Of a stretch of 64,000 nt of DNA, positions 26,544 to 36,361 are shown in pieces (positions within the stretch are counted from its first letter, which is position 1; every line of letters starts with the position of its first letter). The notes beneath the pieces were generated by a model. It did no database searches. It saw only the letters and a list, made by a program, of their open reading frames with translations, and had not been told where the DNA came from. Made by a program: the position numbers and the translations under genes. The stretch covers positions 1,996,852 to 2,060,851 of the forward strand of contig NZ_AP025471.1 in the NCBI RefSeq assembly GCF_024347375.1. The letters are read 5' to 3'. The stretch is from Vibrio coralliirubri (lineage in GTDB: Bacteria > Pseudomonadota > Gammaproteobacteria > Enterobacterales > Vibrionaceae).

Positions 26544-28142
26544 TTAATCAAATTGGTTCGATGTATTCGCTTCACCCGCTGCTTTTAGTGCGTTCTCACC
26601 AGCAAAGTACTCTTTGTGGTCATCACCCATGTCTGAACCAGACATGTTTTGGTGTTTAACACATGCGATGCCTTGGCGGATTTCTTTACGTTGAACATTC
26701 GCAACATAACCCAACATGCCTTGGTCGCCGAAGTACTCTTTCGCAAGGTTGTCAGTAGACAGCGCTGCAGTGTGGTAAGTCGGTAGAGTGATCAAGTGGT
26801 GGAAAATACCCGCTTCACGTGATGCGTCTGCTTGGAATGTACGGATCTTCTCGTCAGCGCTTGCAGACAGTTCAGTTTCATCGTATTCCGCGCTCATTAG
26901 GCTTGCACGGTCGTAAGCCGAAACATCTTTACCTTCTGCTACCATTGCATCGTAAGCTTGCTGACGGAAGTTTAGCGTCCAGTTGAATGATGGAGAGTTG
27001 TTGTAAACCAGCTTCGCATTAGGGTGTACTTCACGTACGCCGTCCATCATCTCTTTGATTTGACCGATGTGTGGCTTCTCAGTCTCAATCCAAAGTAGGT
27101 CAGCACCCGCGTTGATTGCTTCGATACAGTCAAATACACAACGATCTTCACCAGTACCTTGGCGGAATTGGTATAGGCCGGAAGGTAGACGCTTAGGTCG
27201 AACTAGCTTGCCGTCACGGTTGAAGCAAACATCGCCTTCAGCCATATCAGCAACATCAATCTCTTCAACATCTAGGTAAGAGTTGTAGATGTCACCTTGG
27301 TCGCCCGGCTCTTTCACTACCGCGATTTCTTTTGTTAGGCCAGCACCTTGTGAATCGGTACGAGCAACGATGATGCCGTTGTCGATGCCTAGCTCAAGGA
27401 AAGCGTAACGAAGCGCACGAAGTTTCGCGTGGAAGTCAGCGTGTGGAACCGTTACTTTGCCGTCTTGGTGACCACATTGTTTTTCATCGGCTACTTGGTT
27501 TTCGATTTGTAGACAACAAGCGCCTGCTTCAATCATCTGCTTAGCCATTAGGTAAGTCGCTTCTGCGTTACCAAAACCAGCATCGATATCGGCAATGATT
27601 GGCACTACGTGTGTCACGTGGTTGTCGATTTTGTCTTGGATACGATCTTGTAGGTTCACATCGCCCGCTTCACGTGCAGCGTCTAGCTCACGGAATAAAC
27701 CACCCAGTTCACGAGCATCGGCTTGGCGTAGGAAGGTGTATAGCTCTTCTACTAGGCCAGCAACGGATGTTTTCTCATGCATAGATTGGTCTGGAAGTGG
27801 ACCAAAGTCAGAGCGAAGTGCAGCAACCATCCAACCAGAAAGGTATAGGTAACGACGGTCAGTCTTGCCATCAAAGTGCTTCTTAATAGAAATCAGTTTT
27901 TGTTGGCCGATGAAACCATGCCAACAACCCAGAGACTGAGTGTATTGAGAGCTGTCTTCGTCGTAAGCCGCCATGTCTGCACGCATGATATCTGCCGTGT
28001 ACTGCGCAATATCCAGACCTGTTTTGAATTTGTTTTGAGCTCGCATACGAGCAGCAGATTCAGGGTTAATTGCATCCCATGGAGCACCAGCAGCGCTTTT
28101 TGCAACTTCAATCATTTCGATATCTTGTGTAATTTGCGACAT
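26544..28142 (-). CDS. aceA: Isocitrate lyase
   Basis: The 532-residue protein is of the long isocitrate lyase type. The signature KQCGH is at 221-225, with the catalytic Cys223, preceded by PIIADIDAGFGNAEATYLMAK. It cleaves isocitrate to succinate and glyoxylate, the first step of the glyoxylate bypass, in the cytoplasm. It is divergent from a LysR gene, with malate synthase G beyond. Two mutually exclusive hairpins lie past its stop. The bypass is needed to grow on C2 units such as the acetyl-CoA formed from taurine further right. Confidence 0.97.
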   Translation of the reverse strand: MSQITQDIEMIEVAKSAAGAPWDAINPESAARMRAQNKFKTGLDIAQYTADIMRADMAAYDEDSSQYTQSLGCWHGFIGQQKLISIKKHFDGKTDRRYLYLSGWMVAALRSDFGPLPDQSMHEKTSVAGLVEELYTFLRQADARELGGLFRELDAAREAGDVNLQDRIQDKIDNHVTHVVPIIADIDAGFGNAEATYLMAKQMIEAGACCLQIENQVADEKQCGHQDGKVTVPHADFHAKLRALRYAFLELGIDNGIIVARTDSQGAGLTKEIAVVKEPGDQGDIYNSYLDVEEIDVADMAEGDVCFNRDGKLVRPKRLPSGLYQFRQGTGEDRCVFDCIEAINAGADLLWIETEKPHIGQIKEMMDGVREVHPNAKLVYNNSPSFNWTLNFRQQAYDAMVAEGKDVSAYDRASLMSAEYDETELSASADEKIRTFQADASREAGIFHHLITLPTYHTAALSTDNLAKEYFGDQGMLGYVANVQRKEIRQGIACVKHQNMSGSDMGDDHKEYFAGENALKAAGEANTSNQFD

Positions 28143-28283
28143 AACTATTCCTTAGTTTCACGTGGACATGTTGGCCAATTTGGCGAGGTCATTTGATTTG
28201 GATTAAATCTAACCATGGACAAATAATAATCATGTATGTGATAATTTTGTTAATTTATAGTTATTATATTCGGTATTTTTCTT

Positions 28284-29237
28284 ATGAATATTGCTCGTAT
28301 AGACCTTAATTTACTTGTGTATTTAGACATGTTGCTACGTGAAAGAAACGTTACACGAGCAGCAAATCAATTGGGTATTACTCAGCCTGCCATGAGTAAT
28401 GGCCTTCGCCGATTGCGTGACCTGTTTGAAGATCCGCTATTAGTAAGAACAAGTGAAGGGATGATACCGACCGAGCGCGCGCATAAGTTGCAGCCACTGA
28501 TTCGAAACATCTTGGCGAATGTAGAGAAGACACTGCAGCCGACCACAGAGTTTAATGCAGAAGACAGTGAACGCGTGTTTCGTATCATGGCGAGTGACTA
28601 TGCAGAGTCGACCATTATTCAACCTCTTCTGAAAAGGTTAAGTGAGATAGCACCGAAAATACGACTGGATATCATGACGCCAAGTGACGTGAGTTATCAG
28701 GATGTAGAGCAAGGTACCGTTGATATAATTATCAACCGATTTGACGATATTCCTCAGTCGTTTCACCAGATGAGCCTTTGGCACGACGGGTTTTCTTGCC
28801 TATTTAGTTGTGACAACCCGATAGCCGACAACTTCGATATTTTGTCTTATCTAAAGGCGCAACATATTTGGGTAAGTAAGACAGGTATGGGAACGGGAGT
28901 GGGGATCAACCCAAGCGAAGCACAAAAGCTCGGTTGGATAGATGAGGCATTAATGCGCATTGGTAAAACCCGTAACATCACGGTGTTTACTCGACACTAC
29001 TTGTCGGCGATTCTCTTCGCTCAACAGAAGAACCTGATCCTGACTATTCCTACCAAAGCCGCTCAACTGCAGCGCAATAACCCTAGATTGTTGATCAAGC
29101 CTGCGCCATTTGCGATTGAACCCTTTGAGGTGAAGATGGCGTGGAGTCCATTGTTACAAACCAATCCAGACCACCAGTGGATGCGTCGTTTGATTAAAAG
29201 TGTCGCTAACGAAATCGAGAGTGGAGTGACGGAATAA
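28284..29237 (+). CDS. LysR-family regulator, probably of the glyoxylate bypass
   Basis: The 317-residue protein has a LysR HTH at about 5-65 (NLLVYLDMLLRERNVTRAANQLG) and a substrate-binding domain (about 90-310). It is divergent from aceA and 155 bp upstream of malate synthase, so it probably controls one or both. In enterobacteria aceBA is controlled by IclR, so LysR control would be different. No effector can be inferred. Confidence 0.85.
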   Translation: MNIARIDLNLLVYLDMLLRERNVTRAANQLGITQPAMSNGLRRLRDLFEDPLLVRTSEGMIPTERAHKLQPLIRNILANVEKTLQPTTEFNAEDSERVFRIMASDYAESTIIQPLLKRLSEIAPKIRLDIMTPSDVSYQDVEQGTVDIIINRFDDIPQSFHQMSLWHDGFSCLFSCDNPIADNFDILSYLKAQHIWVSKTGMGTGVGINPSEAQKLGWIDEALMRIGKTRNITVFTRHYLSAILFAQQKNLILTIPTKAAQLQRNNPRLLIKPAPFAIEPFEVKMAWSPLLQTNPDHQWMRRLIKSVANEIESGVTE

Positions 29238-29392
29238 CACAGTTTGTAGGGTATTTTTTATATGAATATCCAATATAACCGGCATAAATTAGCTAAATTC
29301 ATGTCCGTTAAGTAAGTTTAAATCAGTAAAGTAAATTTGAGCTAGTCACGAAAATTTATTGAGTAGCCATCAATTAGTTTGAGAGAGATTTT

Positions 29393-31576
29393 ATGAGCAG
29401 TCGTATTCAACAGGGAAGCTTGAACATTGATAGCACCCTCTACCAATTAATTAATGAGCAGGTGATTCCTGGAACAGGCATTGTCGCTGAAGACTTTTGG
29501 CAATCATTTGCAACCATCCTTGAAGATTTGGCGCCAAAAAATCGCGCATTGCTTATCAAGCGTGAAGATCTTCAACATCAAATTGACGTTTGGCACCAAG
29601 AGCGTGCAGGGCAAACGCTAGATCCTGTGGAGTACAAACAGTTCTTACAGCAGATCGGTTATTTAGTTCCTGAAGGCGATGACTTTCAAGTGACGACAGC
29701 GAGTGTAGAACCTGAGATCGCAACACAAGCAGGGCCGCAGCTTGTGGTGCCAATCATGAACGCACGTTTTGCACTTAACGCAGCCAATGCGCGTTGGGGC
29801 AGCCTATATGATGCTCTCTACGGAACGGACGTGATCAGTGAAAGTGATGGCGCGGAAAAGGGCGGAAGCTTTAACCCTGCTCGTGGCGCTAAAGTAGTGA
29901 CTTATGCTCGTGAGTTCCTTGATGACGCAGCGCCATTAAACGGCGTCTCCCATAAAGACGTGACCAAATACAGCATCAGTAATGCTAGCATCGGCAATAA
30001 ACTCATAGCGACACTGGATAACGGTGAAGAAGTCACTCTCATTGATAGCGACCAGTTCATTGGCTATCAAGGTGACGCAAGCTCCCCTTCGTGCATTCTT
30101 CTTAAACACAATAATCTGCACATCGAAATTCAAATTGACCCGAGCGCACCGATTGGTAGCGTTGATGTGGCGGGTATTAAAGATGTATTAGTCGAAGCCG
30201 CTTTAACAACCATTATGGATTGCGAAGACTCGGTTGCTGCGGTTGATGGTGAAGACAAAGCACTGGCTTACCGTAACTGGTTAGGCTTGATGAAAGGTGA
30301 CCTGCAAGAATCACTAGAGAAAAACGGCAAAACCATTGTTCGTAACCTTAATCCCGATCGCCAATACACCAGCGTGACGGGTGGTGAGATTTCACTAAAA
30401 GGCCGCAGCATGTTGTTCATCCGTAATGTCGGCCACCTGATGACTAACCCTGCGATTATTGATGTCGAAGGCAATGAAGTGCCTGAAGGTATCATGGATG
30501 GCATGATCACTTCGTTAATTGCGATGCATGATTTAAAAGGCAATAGCGCGTATCAAAACTCGACCGCGAACAGCATCAACATCGTGAAACCTAAGATGCA
30601 TGGCCCTGAAGAGGTGGCGTTCACCAATGAGCTGTTTGGCCGCATTGAAGATGCATTAGGGCTAGATCGATTCACTATCAAAGTCGGCATCATGGACGAA
30701 GAGCGTCGTACTTCGGTGAACCTTAAAGAATGTATTCGTGCAGCTAAAGATCGTGTTGTGTTTATCAACACCGGTTTCTTAGACCGAACGGGTGATGAGA
30801 TTCACACCAGTATGGAAGCGGGGCCTTTTGCTCCTAAAACACAGCTGAAAAGCATGACTTGGATTGGCGCATACGAAGATCAAAACGTTGATCTTGGCTT
30901 AGCTTGTGGCCTGCAAGGTAAAGCCCAGATTGGTAAAGGTATGTGGCCAGAGCCAGACAATATGGCGAAGATGATGGACGCGAAAATCGGTCATCCACAA
31001 GCGGGTGCCAATACTGCTTGGGTTCCTTCTCCAACCGCCGCGACTTTGCATGCGCTGCACTATCACAAGGTGAGTGTACCAAGCCGTCAGAAAGAGCTTC
31101 GTGAGCGAGTGAGAGCCAATGTCGATGATATTCTTACTATCCCAATACTGGGCGATCAAAAGCTTACCGCGCAAGATATTCAAAGTGAACTGGATAACAA
31201 CACCCAAGGTATTTTGGGTTATGTGGTTCGTTGGATTGACCAAGGCGTTGGTTGTTCGAAGGTACCAGATATTAACGATGTCGGCTTGATGGAAGACCGA
31301 GCGACACTGCGTATTTCAAGCCAACACATCGCGAACTGGTTACGTCACGGCATTTGCGAGGAAGCTCAGGTAATGAAAACCATGAAGCGTATGGCCGCAG
31401 TGGTGGATGAGCAAAACGCTGGCGACCCGAGTTACCGTAATATGGCGCCTGACTTTGAGAACAACATTGCATTTTCAGCGGCGTGTCAGTTGGTATTCGA
31501 AGGGTGTGCTCAGCCTAGTGGTTACACCGAACCAGTGCTGCACGCGATGCGTATAAAACTGAAAGCGCAGGAATAG
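29393..31576 (+). CDS. glcB: Malate synthase G
   Basis: The 727-residue protein has the length and order of monomeric malate synthase G: an N-terminal clasp (about 1-90), the beta-rich inserted domain (about 130-330), a TIM barrel carrying the catalytic Arg near 344, and a C-terminal plug. It condenses glyoxylate and acetyl-CoA to malate. GAGAGA precedes the ATG and a terminator follows at 31652. An orphan relative of its inserted domain occurs at 48948. Confidence 0.96.
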   Translation: MSSRIQQGSLNIDSTLYQLINEQVIPGTGIVAEDFWQSFATILEDLAPKNRALLIKREDLQHQIDVWHQERAGQTLDPVEYKQFLQQIGYLVPEGDDFQVTTASVEPEIATQAGPQLVVPIMNARFALNAANARWGSLYDALYGTDVISESDGAEKGGSFNPARGAKVVTYAREFLDDAAPLNGVSHKDVTKYSISNASIGNKLIATLDNGEEVTLIDSDQFIGYQGDASSPSCILLKHNNLHIEIQIDPSAPIGSVDVAGIKDVLVEAALTTIMDCEDSVAAVDGEDKALAYRNWLGLMKGDLQESLEKNGKTIVRNLNPDRQYTSVTGGEISLKGRSMLFIRNVGHLMTNPAIIDVEGNEVPEGIMDGMITSLIAMHDLKGNSAYQNSTANSINIVKPKMHGPEEVAFTNELFGRIEDALGLDRFTIKVGIMDEERRTSVNLKECIRAAKDRVVFINTGFLDRTGDEIHTSMEAGPFAPKTQLKSMTWIGAYEDQNVDLGLACGLQGKAQIGKGMWPEPDNMAKMMDAKIGHPQAGANTAWVPSPTAATLHALHYHKVSVPSRQKELRERVRANVDDILTIPILGDQKLTAQDIQSELDNNTQGILGYVVRWIDQGVGCSKVPDINDVGLMEDRATLRISSQHIANWLRHGICEEAQVMKTMKRMAAVVDEQNAGDPSYRNMAPDFENNIAFSAACQLVFEGCAQPSGYTEPVLHAMRIKLKAQE

Positions 31577-31651
31577 CGAAGCAACCGAATAACAAAAACA
31601 GAGAATGTAAAATACTAAAAAAAAGAACCCCCCTTTAACCGAGCCCAAGGT

Positions 31652-31679
31652 GCCGCGCTTTTATAGCGCGGCTTTTTTT
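31652..31679 (+). terminator. Terminator of malate synthase G
   Basis: GCCGCGC and GCGCGGC pair around a 7-nt loop, followed by seven T's. Confidence 0.9.
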
Positions 31680-31767
31680 GATTCATTTTTGTGGTGGGAA
31701 GGGGGGAATGGGGCAGGTTAGTGCTCACTAAGACTTAATTATTTCTAAAATCTAGTTACTACCAACG

Positions 31768-33195
31768 TTATTTTCCGCCAAAGCAAAGATACTTAATGTC
31801 CATGTACTCATCGATACCTTCTTTCGCACCTTCACGGCCAATTCCTGATTGTTTCACACCACCGAAAGGCGCGACTTCGGTTGAGATTAGACCATCATTA
31901 ATGCCGACCATACCGTACTCAAGCGCTTCTGCGATATTCCACACTCGGTGGATGTTCTGACTGTAGAAGTAAGACGCCAAACCATAAATGGTGTCGTTGG
32001 CCATCTCGATAAGCTCTTCGTCCGTGTCGAATTTCATCACAGGGGCGACTGGGCCAAAGATCTCTTGTTGAACGATGTCCATGCTGTGTTTTACATCTTT
32101 AAGAACAACTGGTTGAATGAAAAGCCCATTAAGCTCCTGAGTTGGCGTGACAGGCGCGGCACCTTGTTCAATCGCTCGGTTTATCAAAGCTTGGATGTTG
32201 TTCTTTGCGTTCAGGCTGACAACAGGGCCAATCGTGACACCTTCATCTAAACCGTTACCAATCTTAAGCTGTTGAACCGCTTGATCGAATTTAGCCACAA
32301 ACTCATCGTACACTTTACTGTGAACGTAGAATCGGTTCGCACAGACACATGTTTGACCTGCATTACGGAACTTCGAGGCCATTGCGCCTTGAACGGCCGC
32401 GTCGATGTCAGCATCGTCAAACACAATAAAAGGTGCATTGCCACCGAGCTCCATTGAGGTGCGCTTGATGCCTTTTGCCGCTTGAGCCATCAAAATACTG
32501 CCCACACGGGTCGACCCAGTGAAAGAGATTTTTTTGATAAGCGGATGCGAAGTGAATAGATTGCCCACTTGTTCCGGGCTTTCACCAAGAACGACTTGAA
32601 GTAGATCCTTAGGGATACCCGCTTGATAAGCCAATTCAACCACAGCAAACGCGGAAAGCGGTGTCTCATCCGAAGGTTTCACGACAAAGCTACAACCGGC
32701 TGCTAAGGCAGGAGCCGCTTTACGAGTGATCATTGCAATCGGGAAGTTCCATGGCGTAATCGCACATGCGACACCAATAGGCTGCTTGATTGTCACCAAG
32801 CGTTTGCCTGCAACCGTGCTAGGAATGGAATCACCATAAGTGCGTTTTGCTTCTTCTGCAAACCACTCAATGAAGCTCGCGCCATACACGACTTCACCTG
32901 TCGCTTCGGCTAACGGCTTACCTTGTTCCATTGTCATGATTCGAGCAAGGTCATCTTTGTTTTCAAGGATCAACTGGTCCCAGCGATGAAGCAGTGCAGC
33001 TCGAGATTTAGCGGGAATTTTTGCCCACTCTTTCTGCGCTACATGAGCTCGTTCAATCGCGCTCGCTAACTCTGTTTCTGATGATACCGGTGCGTGCCCG
33101 ATGAGTTCACCCGTTGCTGGGTTTGTGACTGCAACTGCGTGGTTCGCTTCTGTCACCATAAAAGAGAGTAAGTGCTGGTTATCAATGTTTAGCAT
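31768..33195 (-). CDS. NAD(P)-dependent aldehyde dehydrogenase (GabD-like; possible SafD role)
   Basis: The 475-residue protein is a canonical aldehyde dehydrogenase: ITPWNFP near 146-152, Glu249 in MELGGNAPF and nucleophile Cys283 in NAGQTC. The closest general match is the succinate-semialdehyde dehydrogenase subfamily. Sitting beside a taurine locus, it could instead oxidise sulfoacetaldehyde to sulfoacetate, as SafD does in Neptuniibacter. It is on the same strand as the IclR gene upstream but separated by 231 bp with a hairpin, so it probably has its own promoter. Substrate not decidable from sequence. Confidence 0.8.
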   Translation of the reverse strand: MLNIDNQHLLSFMVTEANHAVAVTNPATGELIGHAPVSSETELASAIERAHVAQKEWAKIPAKSRAALLHRWDQLILENKDDLARIMTMEQGKPLAEATGEVVYGASFIEWFAEEAKRTYGDSIPSTVAGKRLVTIKQPIGVACAITPWNFPIAMITRKAAPALAAGCSFVVKPSDETPLSAFAVVELAYQAGIPKDLLQVVLGESPEQVGNLFTSHPLIKKISFTGSTRVGSILMAQAAKGIKRTSMELGGNAPFIVFDDADIDAAVQGAMASKFRNAGQTCVCANRFYVHSKVYDEFVAKFDQAVQQLKIGNGLDEGVTIGPVVSLNAKNNIQALINRAIEQGAAPVTPTQELNGLFIQPVVLKDVKHSMDIVQQEIFGPVAPVMKFDTDEELIEMANDTIYGLASYFYSQNIHRVWNIAEALEYGMVGINDGLISTEVAPFGGVKQSGIGREGAKEGIDEYMDIKYLCFGGK

Positions 33196-33371
33196 CGTGA
33201 TTCCTTTGTCGTGATTACTTTAGACGTGTTGCTGATGTGCGGGTTGGCGAGTGTTCAGATCACTTCGACCAAATGTTGATTAGTCGCAGATTGTGGTTGT
33301 TAATTCGATAGTTTTGAAGCCCTTGTTTGCGCAAGCATTGTTTACCAAATCATTGTTTATCAAAGTAGCAT

Positions 33372-33410
33372 TTTCGAAATCCATGATCAGCTAAGTCATG
33401 GACTTCGAAA
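33372..33410 (-). terminator. Hairpin after the taurine-locus IclR gene
   Basis: TTTCGAAATCCATGA and TCATGGACTTCGAAA form a 15-bp stem with one mismatch around a 9-nt loop, 17 bp past the stop. Its T run is weak. Confidence 0.55.
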
Positions 33411-33426
33411 TTCTCTAAGAAAGTGC

Positions 33427-34260
33427 TTACTGCTGACTCCAATTATCAGCTTCGATCTTCGCTAGCGCTTTTGCTGCTTTTTGAAGTGCGGGCAAGAATT
33501 TTATTGCTTCATCTGGTTTCACTCGAATCACAGGTGCTTGTATCGCTAGGCCTAGGTTTGATTGACCTGTTGGTGAGGGTATCAGCACTGCGATACAGAC
33601 TAAGCCTGGTAAAAACTCTTCGTCATCAATAGCAAAACCTTGGATTTTCGCTTCTTCAATGTCTTTCTCGAGAGTCGAATAGTCGGTAATCGTGTTTACT
33701 GTGTATTGAGTCAGCGGCACATTTTCAATTAATCGTCTGCGCTGCGACTTAGACATATGAGCTAAAAACAGTTTTCCAGTAGCCGAGCAGTGCACGGGAA
33801 CACGAGAGCCGGGGTGTAGGTGAAAGCGAAGGGGAGCTTCAGTTTCTGCACGATCGAGATAAATGATTTCACCACTTGAAAGAGCCGTCAGGTTACAACT
33901 CTCACCGACTTCTGCTCTTAGATTCTCAAGGATGGTGCGTCGAGCGCTGTGCATGGTGCTATTCAAAAGTAGGTTTTCGGCAAGTTTTCTGAGTCGAATA
34001 CCTGAGCTGTAGTGCTTTTCGTCGCCATCTCTTTGAATGATGCCCGCCGCTTCTAACTGTTGAAGCATTCGGTGCAGCGTAGGCTTTGGCAATCCGGTCT
34101 CTTCGACTAAACCTTGTAGAGAAATAAACTCGTCTTTTTGCGCTATCACCTCTAATAGTGCAAAAAGTCGGAGGGTCGGTGTATCCCCTTGAACTTGCGG
34201 TGTTTCTGTTTGCATACAGTGATTCATCCTTGCGATATGTCTATGCCTAAGAGTGTACAT
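33427..34260 (-). CDS. IclR-family regulator of the taurine locus
   Basis: The protein has up to 277 residues; an internal ATG at 34215 (with AAGG before it) gives 262 and starts closer to the HTH. The HTH is at about 28-90 (SLQGLVEETGLPKPTLHRMLQQLE) and an IclR effector domain follows (about 100-270). It is divergent from pta, and TGGAACAATT occurs in both the pta and xsc upstream regions as a candidate site. Known taurine regulators (TauR) are GntR/MocR-type, so an IclR regulator here would be a different solution. Effector unknown. Confidence 0.82.
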   Translation of the reverse strand: MYTLRHRHIARMNHCMQTETPQVQGDTPTLRLFALLEVIAQKDEFISLQGLVEETGLPKPTLHRMLQQLEAAGIIQRDGDEKHYSSGIRLRKLAENLLLNSTMHSARRTILENLRAEVGESCNLTALSSGEIIYLDRAETEAPLRFHLHPGSRVPVHCSATGKLFLAHMSKSQRRRLIENVPLTQYTVNTITDYSTLEKDIEEAKIQGFAIDDEEFLPGLVCIAVLIPSPTGQSNLGLAIQAPVIRVKPDEAIKFLPALQKAAKALAKIEADNWSQQ

Positions 34261-34335
34261 ATCAAATCATTATTCTTCAATTATCTGAATAAAATTTGAC
34301 CTTTTTTATTATTTCAATAATATAAATATAAATTA

Positions 34336-34345
34336 TGGAACAATT
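34336..34345 (+). promoter_or_regulatory. TGGAACAATT motif upstream of pta
   Basis: The 10-mer TGGAACAATT, 26 bp before the pta ATG, recurs on the opposite strand upstream of xsc (39203-39212). It is a candidate site for the divergently encoded IclR regulator. Confidence 0.4.
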
Positions 34346-34370
34346 AATCTCAATAAATGGAATTTAAAAG

Positions 34371-35444
34371 ATGAAGACGATTGAACGGATTATTGATAAA
34401 GCTCATTTAGATCGTAAGCGTGTTGTTTTGAGTGAAGCGGAGGACCCGCGAGTGTTAGCTGCTGCAAGAATGGCAATCGACAAACAGCTCGCTCACATCA
34501 CACTTGTGGGCGATGAATCGGCGATCATCGATGCTGCAGAACTTCACCACATTAACCTCGCTGGCATTCATATTGTTTCTCCACAGGCGTCGTCACTCAA
34601 AGAGGTGCTCGCTGAGCGGCTGTATACATTAAGAAAAGCCAAAGGCATGACCTATGATGACGCCCTAGAGCTGGTTCAAGATCCACTTGTTTTTGCCAAT
34701 TTGATGGTAAGGGAAGGGCTGGTCGACGGCACGGTTAATGGTGCCGTTTATACCACGTCTGATGTGGTGCGAGCTGCGCTGCAGATTATCGGCCCTGCAC
34801 CGGACAGCGAATTGGTGTCGAGTTTCTTCTTGATGATGCTGTGTGAGCCTTTCCATAATCTTAAAGGCGGTATGATTTTCAGCGATTGTGGTTTGGTTAT
34901 TAACCCCAATGAAACCGAGCTGGCATCGATTGCTGTGGCTGCATCAAACAGCGCTCAAACGCTACTGATGGAAGAACCTAAAGTCGCGATGCTGTCGTTT
35001 TCGACTAACGGCAGTGCTAAACACGAATCGGTTGATAAGGTTCGTAATGCCGCTCAACTCGTGAAGCAACGTTGTCCCGGAATTGCCGTCGATCAGGACG
35101 TTCAACTCGATGCGGCAATTGTCACTGAAATAGCGGCGAAGAAACTGCCTGATTCAGAGGTCAAAGGCCAATCAAATGTGTTGATATTCCCCAACTTAGA
35201 AGCGGGGAATATAGGCTACAAGCTTGCGGAAAGGCTAGGTGGGGCAGTTGCTATTGGCCCGTTGCTGCAAGGGTTAAATCAACCAGCGAATGACTTGTCC
35301 AGAGGCTGTAGTGCCGAAGATATCTTTAATGTCATTGCCGTTACCGCGGTACAAGCGCAGCAAGGGAAAGCGTCTGACTCTAAGGCTGACTCTGAAGCTG
35401 ATGTTGAAGAAAGAGAAGAGTCGGAGTTTGAATTTAGGTATTAA
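34371..35444 (+). CDS. pta: Phosphate acetyltransferase of the taurine pathway
   Basis: The 357-residue protein is the short PTA_PTB-domain form; the N-terminal P-loop part of long Pta is missing. The substrate-binding domain covers about 1-325, including GMTYDDALELVQDPLVFANLMVRE (split) and LLMEEPKVAMLSFSTNGSAKH. It converts acetyl phosphate, the product of Xsc, to acetyl-CoA. Such short pta genes regularly accompany xsc. The last 25 residues are an acidic Ser/Asp/Glu-rich tail, an unusual addition. The TauE/SafE gene follows 68 bp on. Confidence 0.88.
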   Translation: MKTIERIIDKAHLDRKRVVLSEAEDPRVLAAARMAIDKQLAHITLVGDESAIIDAAELHHINLAGIHIVSPQASSLKEVLAERLYTLRKAKGMTYDDALELVQDPLVFANLMVREGLVDGTVNGAVYTTSDVVRAALQIIGPAPDSELVSSFFLMMLCEPFHNLKGGMIFSDCGLVINPNETELASIAVAASNSAQTLLMEEPKVAMLSFSTNGSAKHESVDKVRNAAQLVKQRCPGIAVDQDVQLDAAIVTEIAAKKLPDSEVKGQSNVLIFPNLEAGNIGYKLAERLGGAVAIGPLLQGLNQPANDLSRGCSAEDIFNVIAVTAVQAQQGKASDSKADSEADVEEREESEFEFRY

Positions 35445-35512
35445 CATTAGTTGCTTAAACTAACGCTGATATGCGCTCATATTTACCCCAAATAACCTAA
35501 TTAGGATAGCTA

Positions 35513-36277
35513 ATGGAGTTACCTGTTTTACTCGCCATTCTTGCCACCATTGCGGTGGGTACCTATTTCCAAACTGTCACCGGATTTGGTCTCGGTATCA
35601 TCGTGATTGGGTTAACGGTCAGCCTTAATTTGGTATCCCTACCCGTTATTGCCGCGGTGGTCAGTATTGTGACCTTGTTCAATTGCTTGGTGGCGTTGAT
35701 GGGTAAGCCACTGCTTGGGGAACTCAAGATTCTGGTGGTGTTAGTCATCGGTATTATACCTGGCGTGTCGATGGGGGTGTACTTGCTGGATGCGTTGAGC
35801 GAATCGGCAACCCAGATCCTACGAGGGTTATTGGGTGCCATGGTGTTGTTCGCAGGCTTGAGCTTTATGTTCAAACCTAAAACCAGAACGGTCCGTTCAG
35901 CAACCGTATCTTTCCTTGTCTCAGGATTTAGCTCTGGGTTAGCGGGTGGGTTATTTGGAATGGCTGGCCCACCGATTGTGTATCATCTCTATCGGCAACC
36001 TTTTACGCTCGATCTGGTGCGAAGCACACTGCTGATGGTTTTCGCTTGTACGTCTATGTCCCGTACTGTCAATGTCTATGCAGCAGGTGATATGGAACAG
36101 AGCATACTCTGGTTATCTGCTATCGCTGTTCCTTTGGTGGCGCTTGTCACAATGTTTGCTCGACGTTTCCCACCGCCGTTGTCTAATGATCAACTCAGAA
36201 AGTTAGTGTTTATTGTGTTGATGTTGATAGGCGGATATTTGATGGCTGTCTCTGCATGGTCTTTGTTTGCAGCTTAG
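35513..36277 (+). CDS. tauE: TauE/SafE-family sulfite/sulfonate exporter
   Basis: The 254-residue protein has about eight membrane helices; the two halves show the repeated G-x-G-G-x-x-x-x-P family pattern (GFGLGIIVIG and GLAGGLFGMAGPPIVYH). TauE/SafE proteins export sulfite, or sulfoacetate in Neptuniibacter. After pta and beside xsc it is the likely exit for the sulfite released by Xsc. TauZ in Paracoccus occupies the same role. It converges with the CobT-like gene. Confidence 0.85.
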   Translation: MELPVLLAILATIAVGTYFQTVTGFGLGIIVIGLTVSLNLVSLPVIAAVVSIVTLFNCLVALMGKPLLGELKILVVLVIGIIPGVSMGVYLLDALSESATQILRGLLGAMVLFAGLSFMFKPKTRTVRSATVSFLVSGFSSGLAGGLFGMAGPPIVYHLYRQPFTLDLVRSTLLMVFACTSMSRTVNVYAAGDMEQSILWLSAIAVPLVALVTMFARRFPPPLSNDQLRKLVFIVLMLIGGYLMAVSAWSLFAA

Positions 36278-36361
36278 AACGTCTTCTTTATCAAAGTCAC
36301 CTTTGAAGGAGGAGGGCTTGATTCTCGTTTAATGCTTGATGAAACTCTCCTCACTGACATA

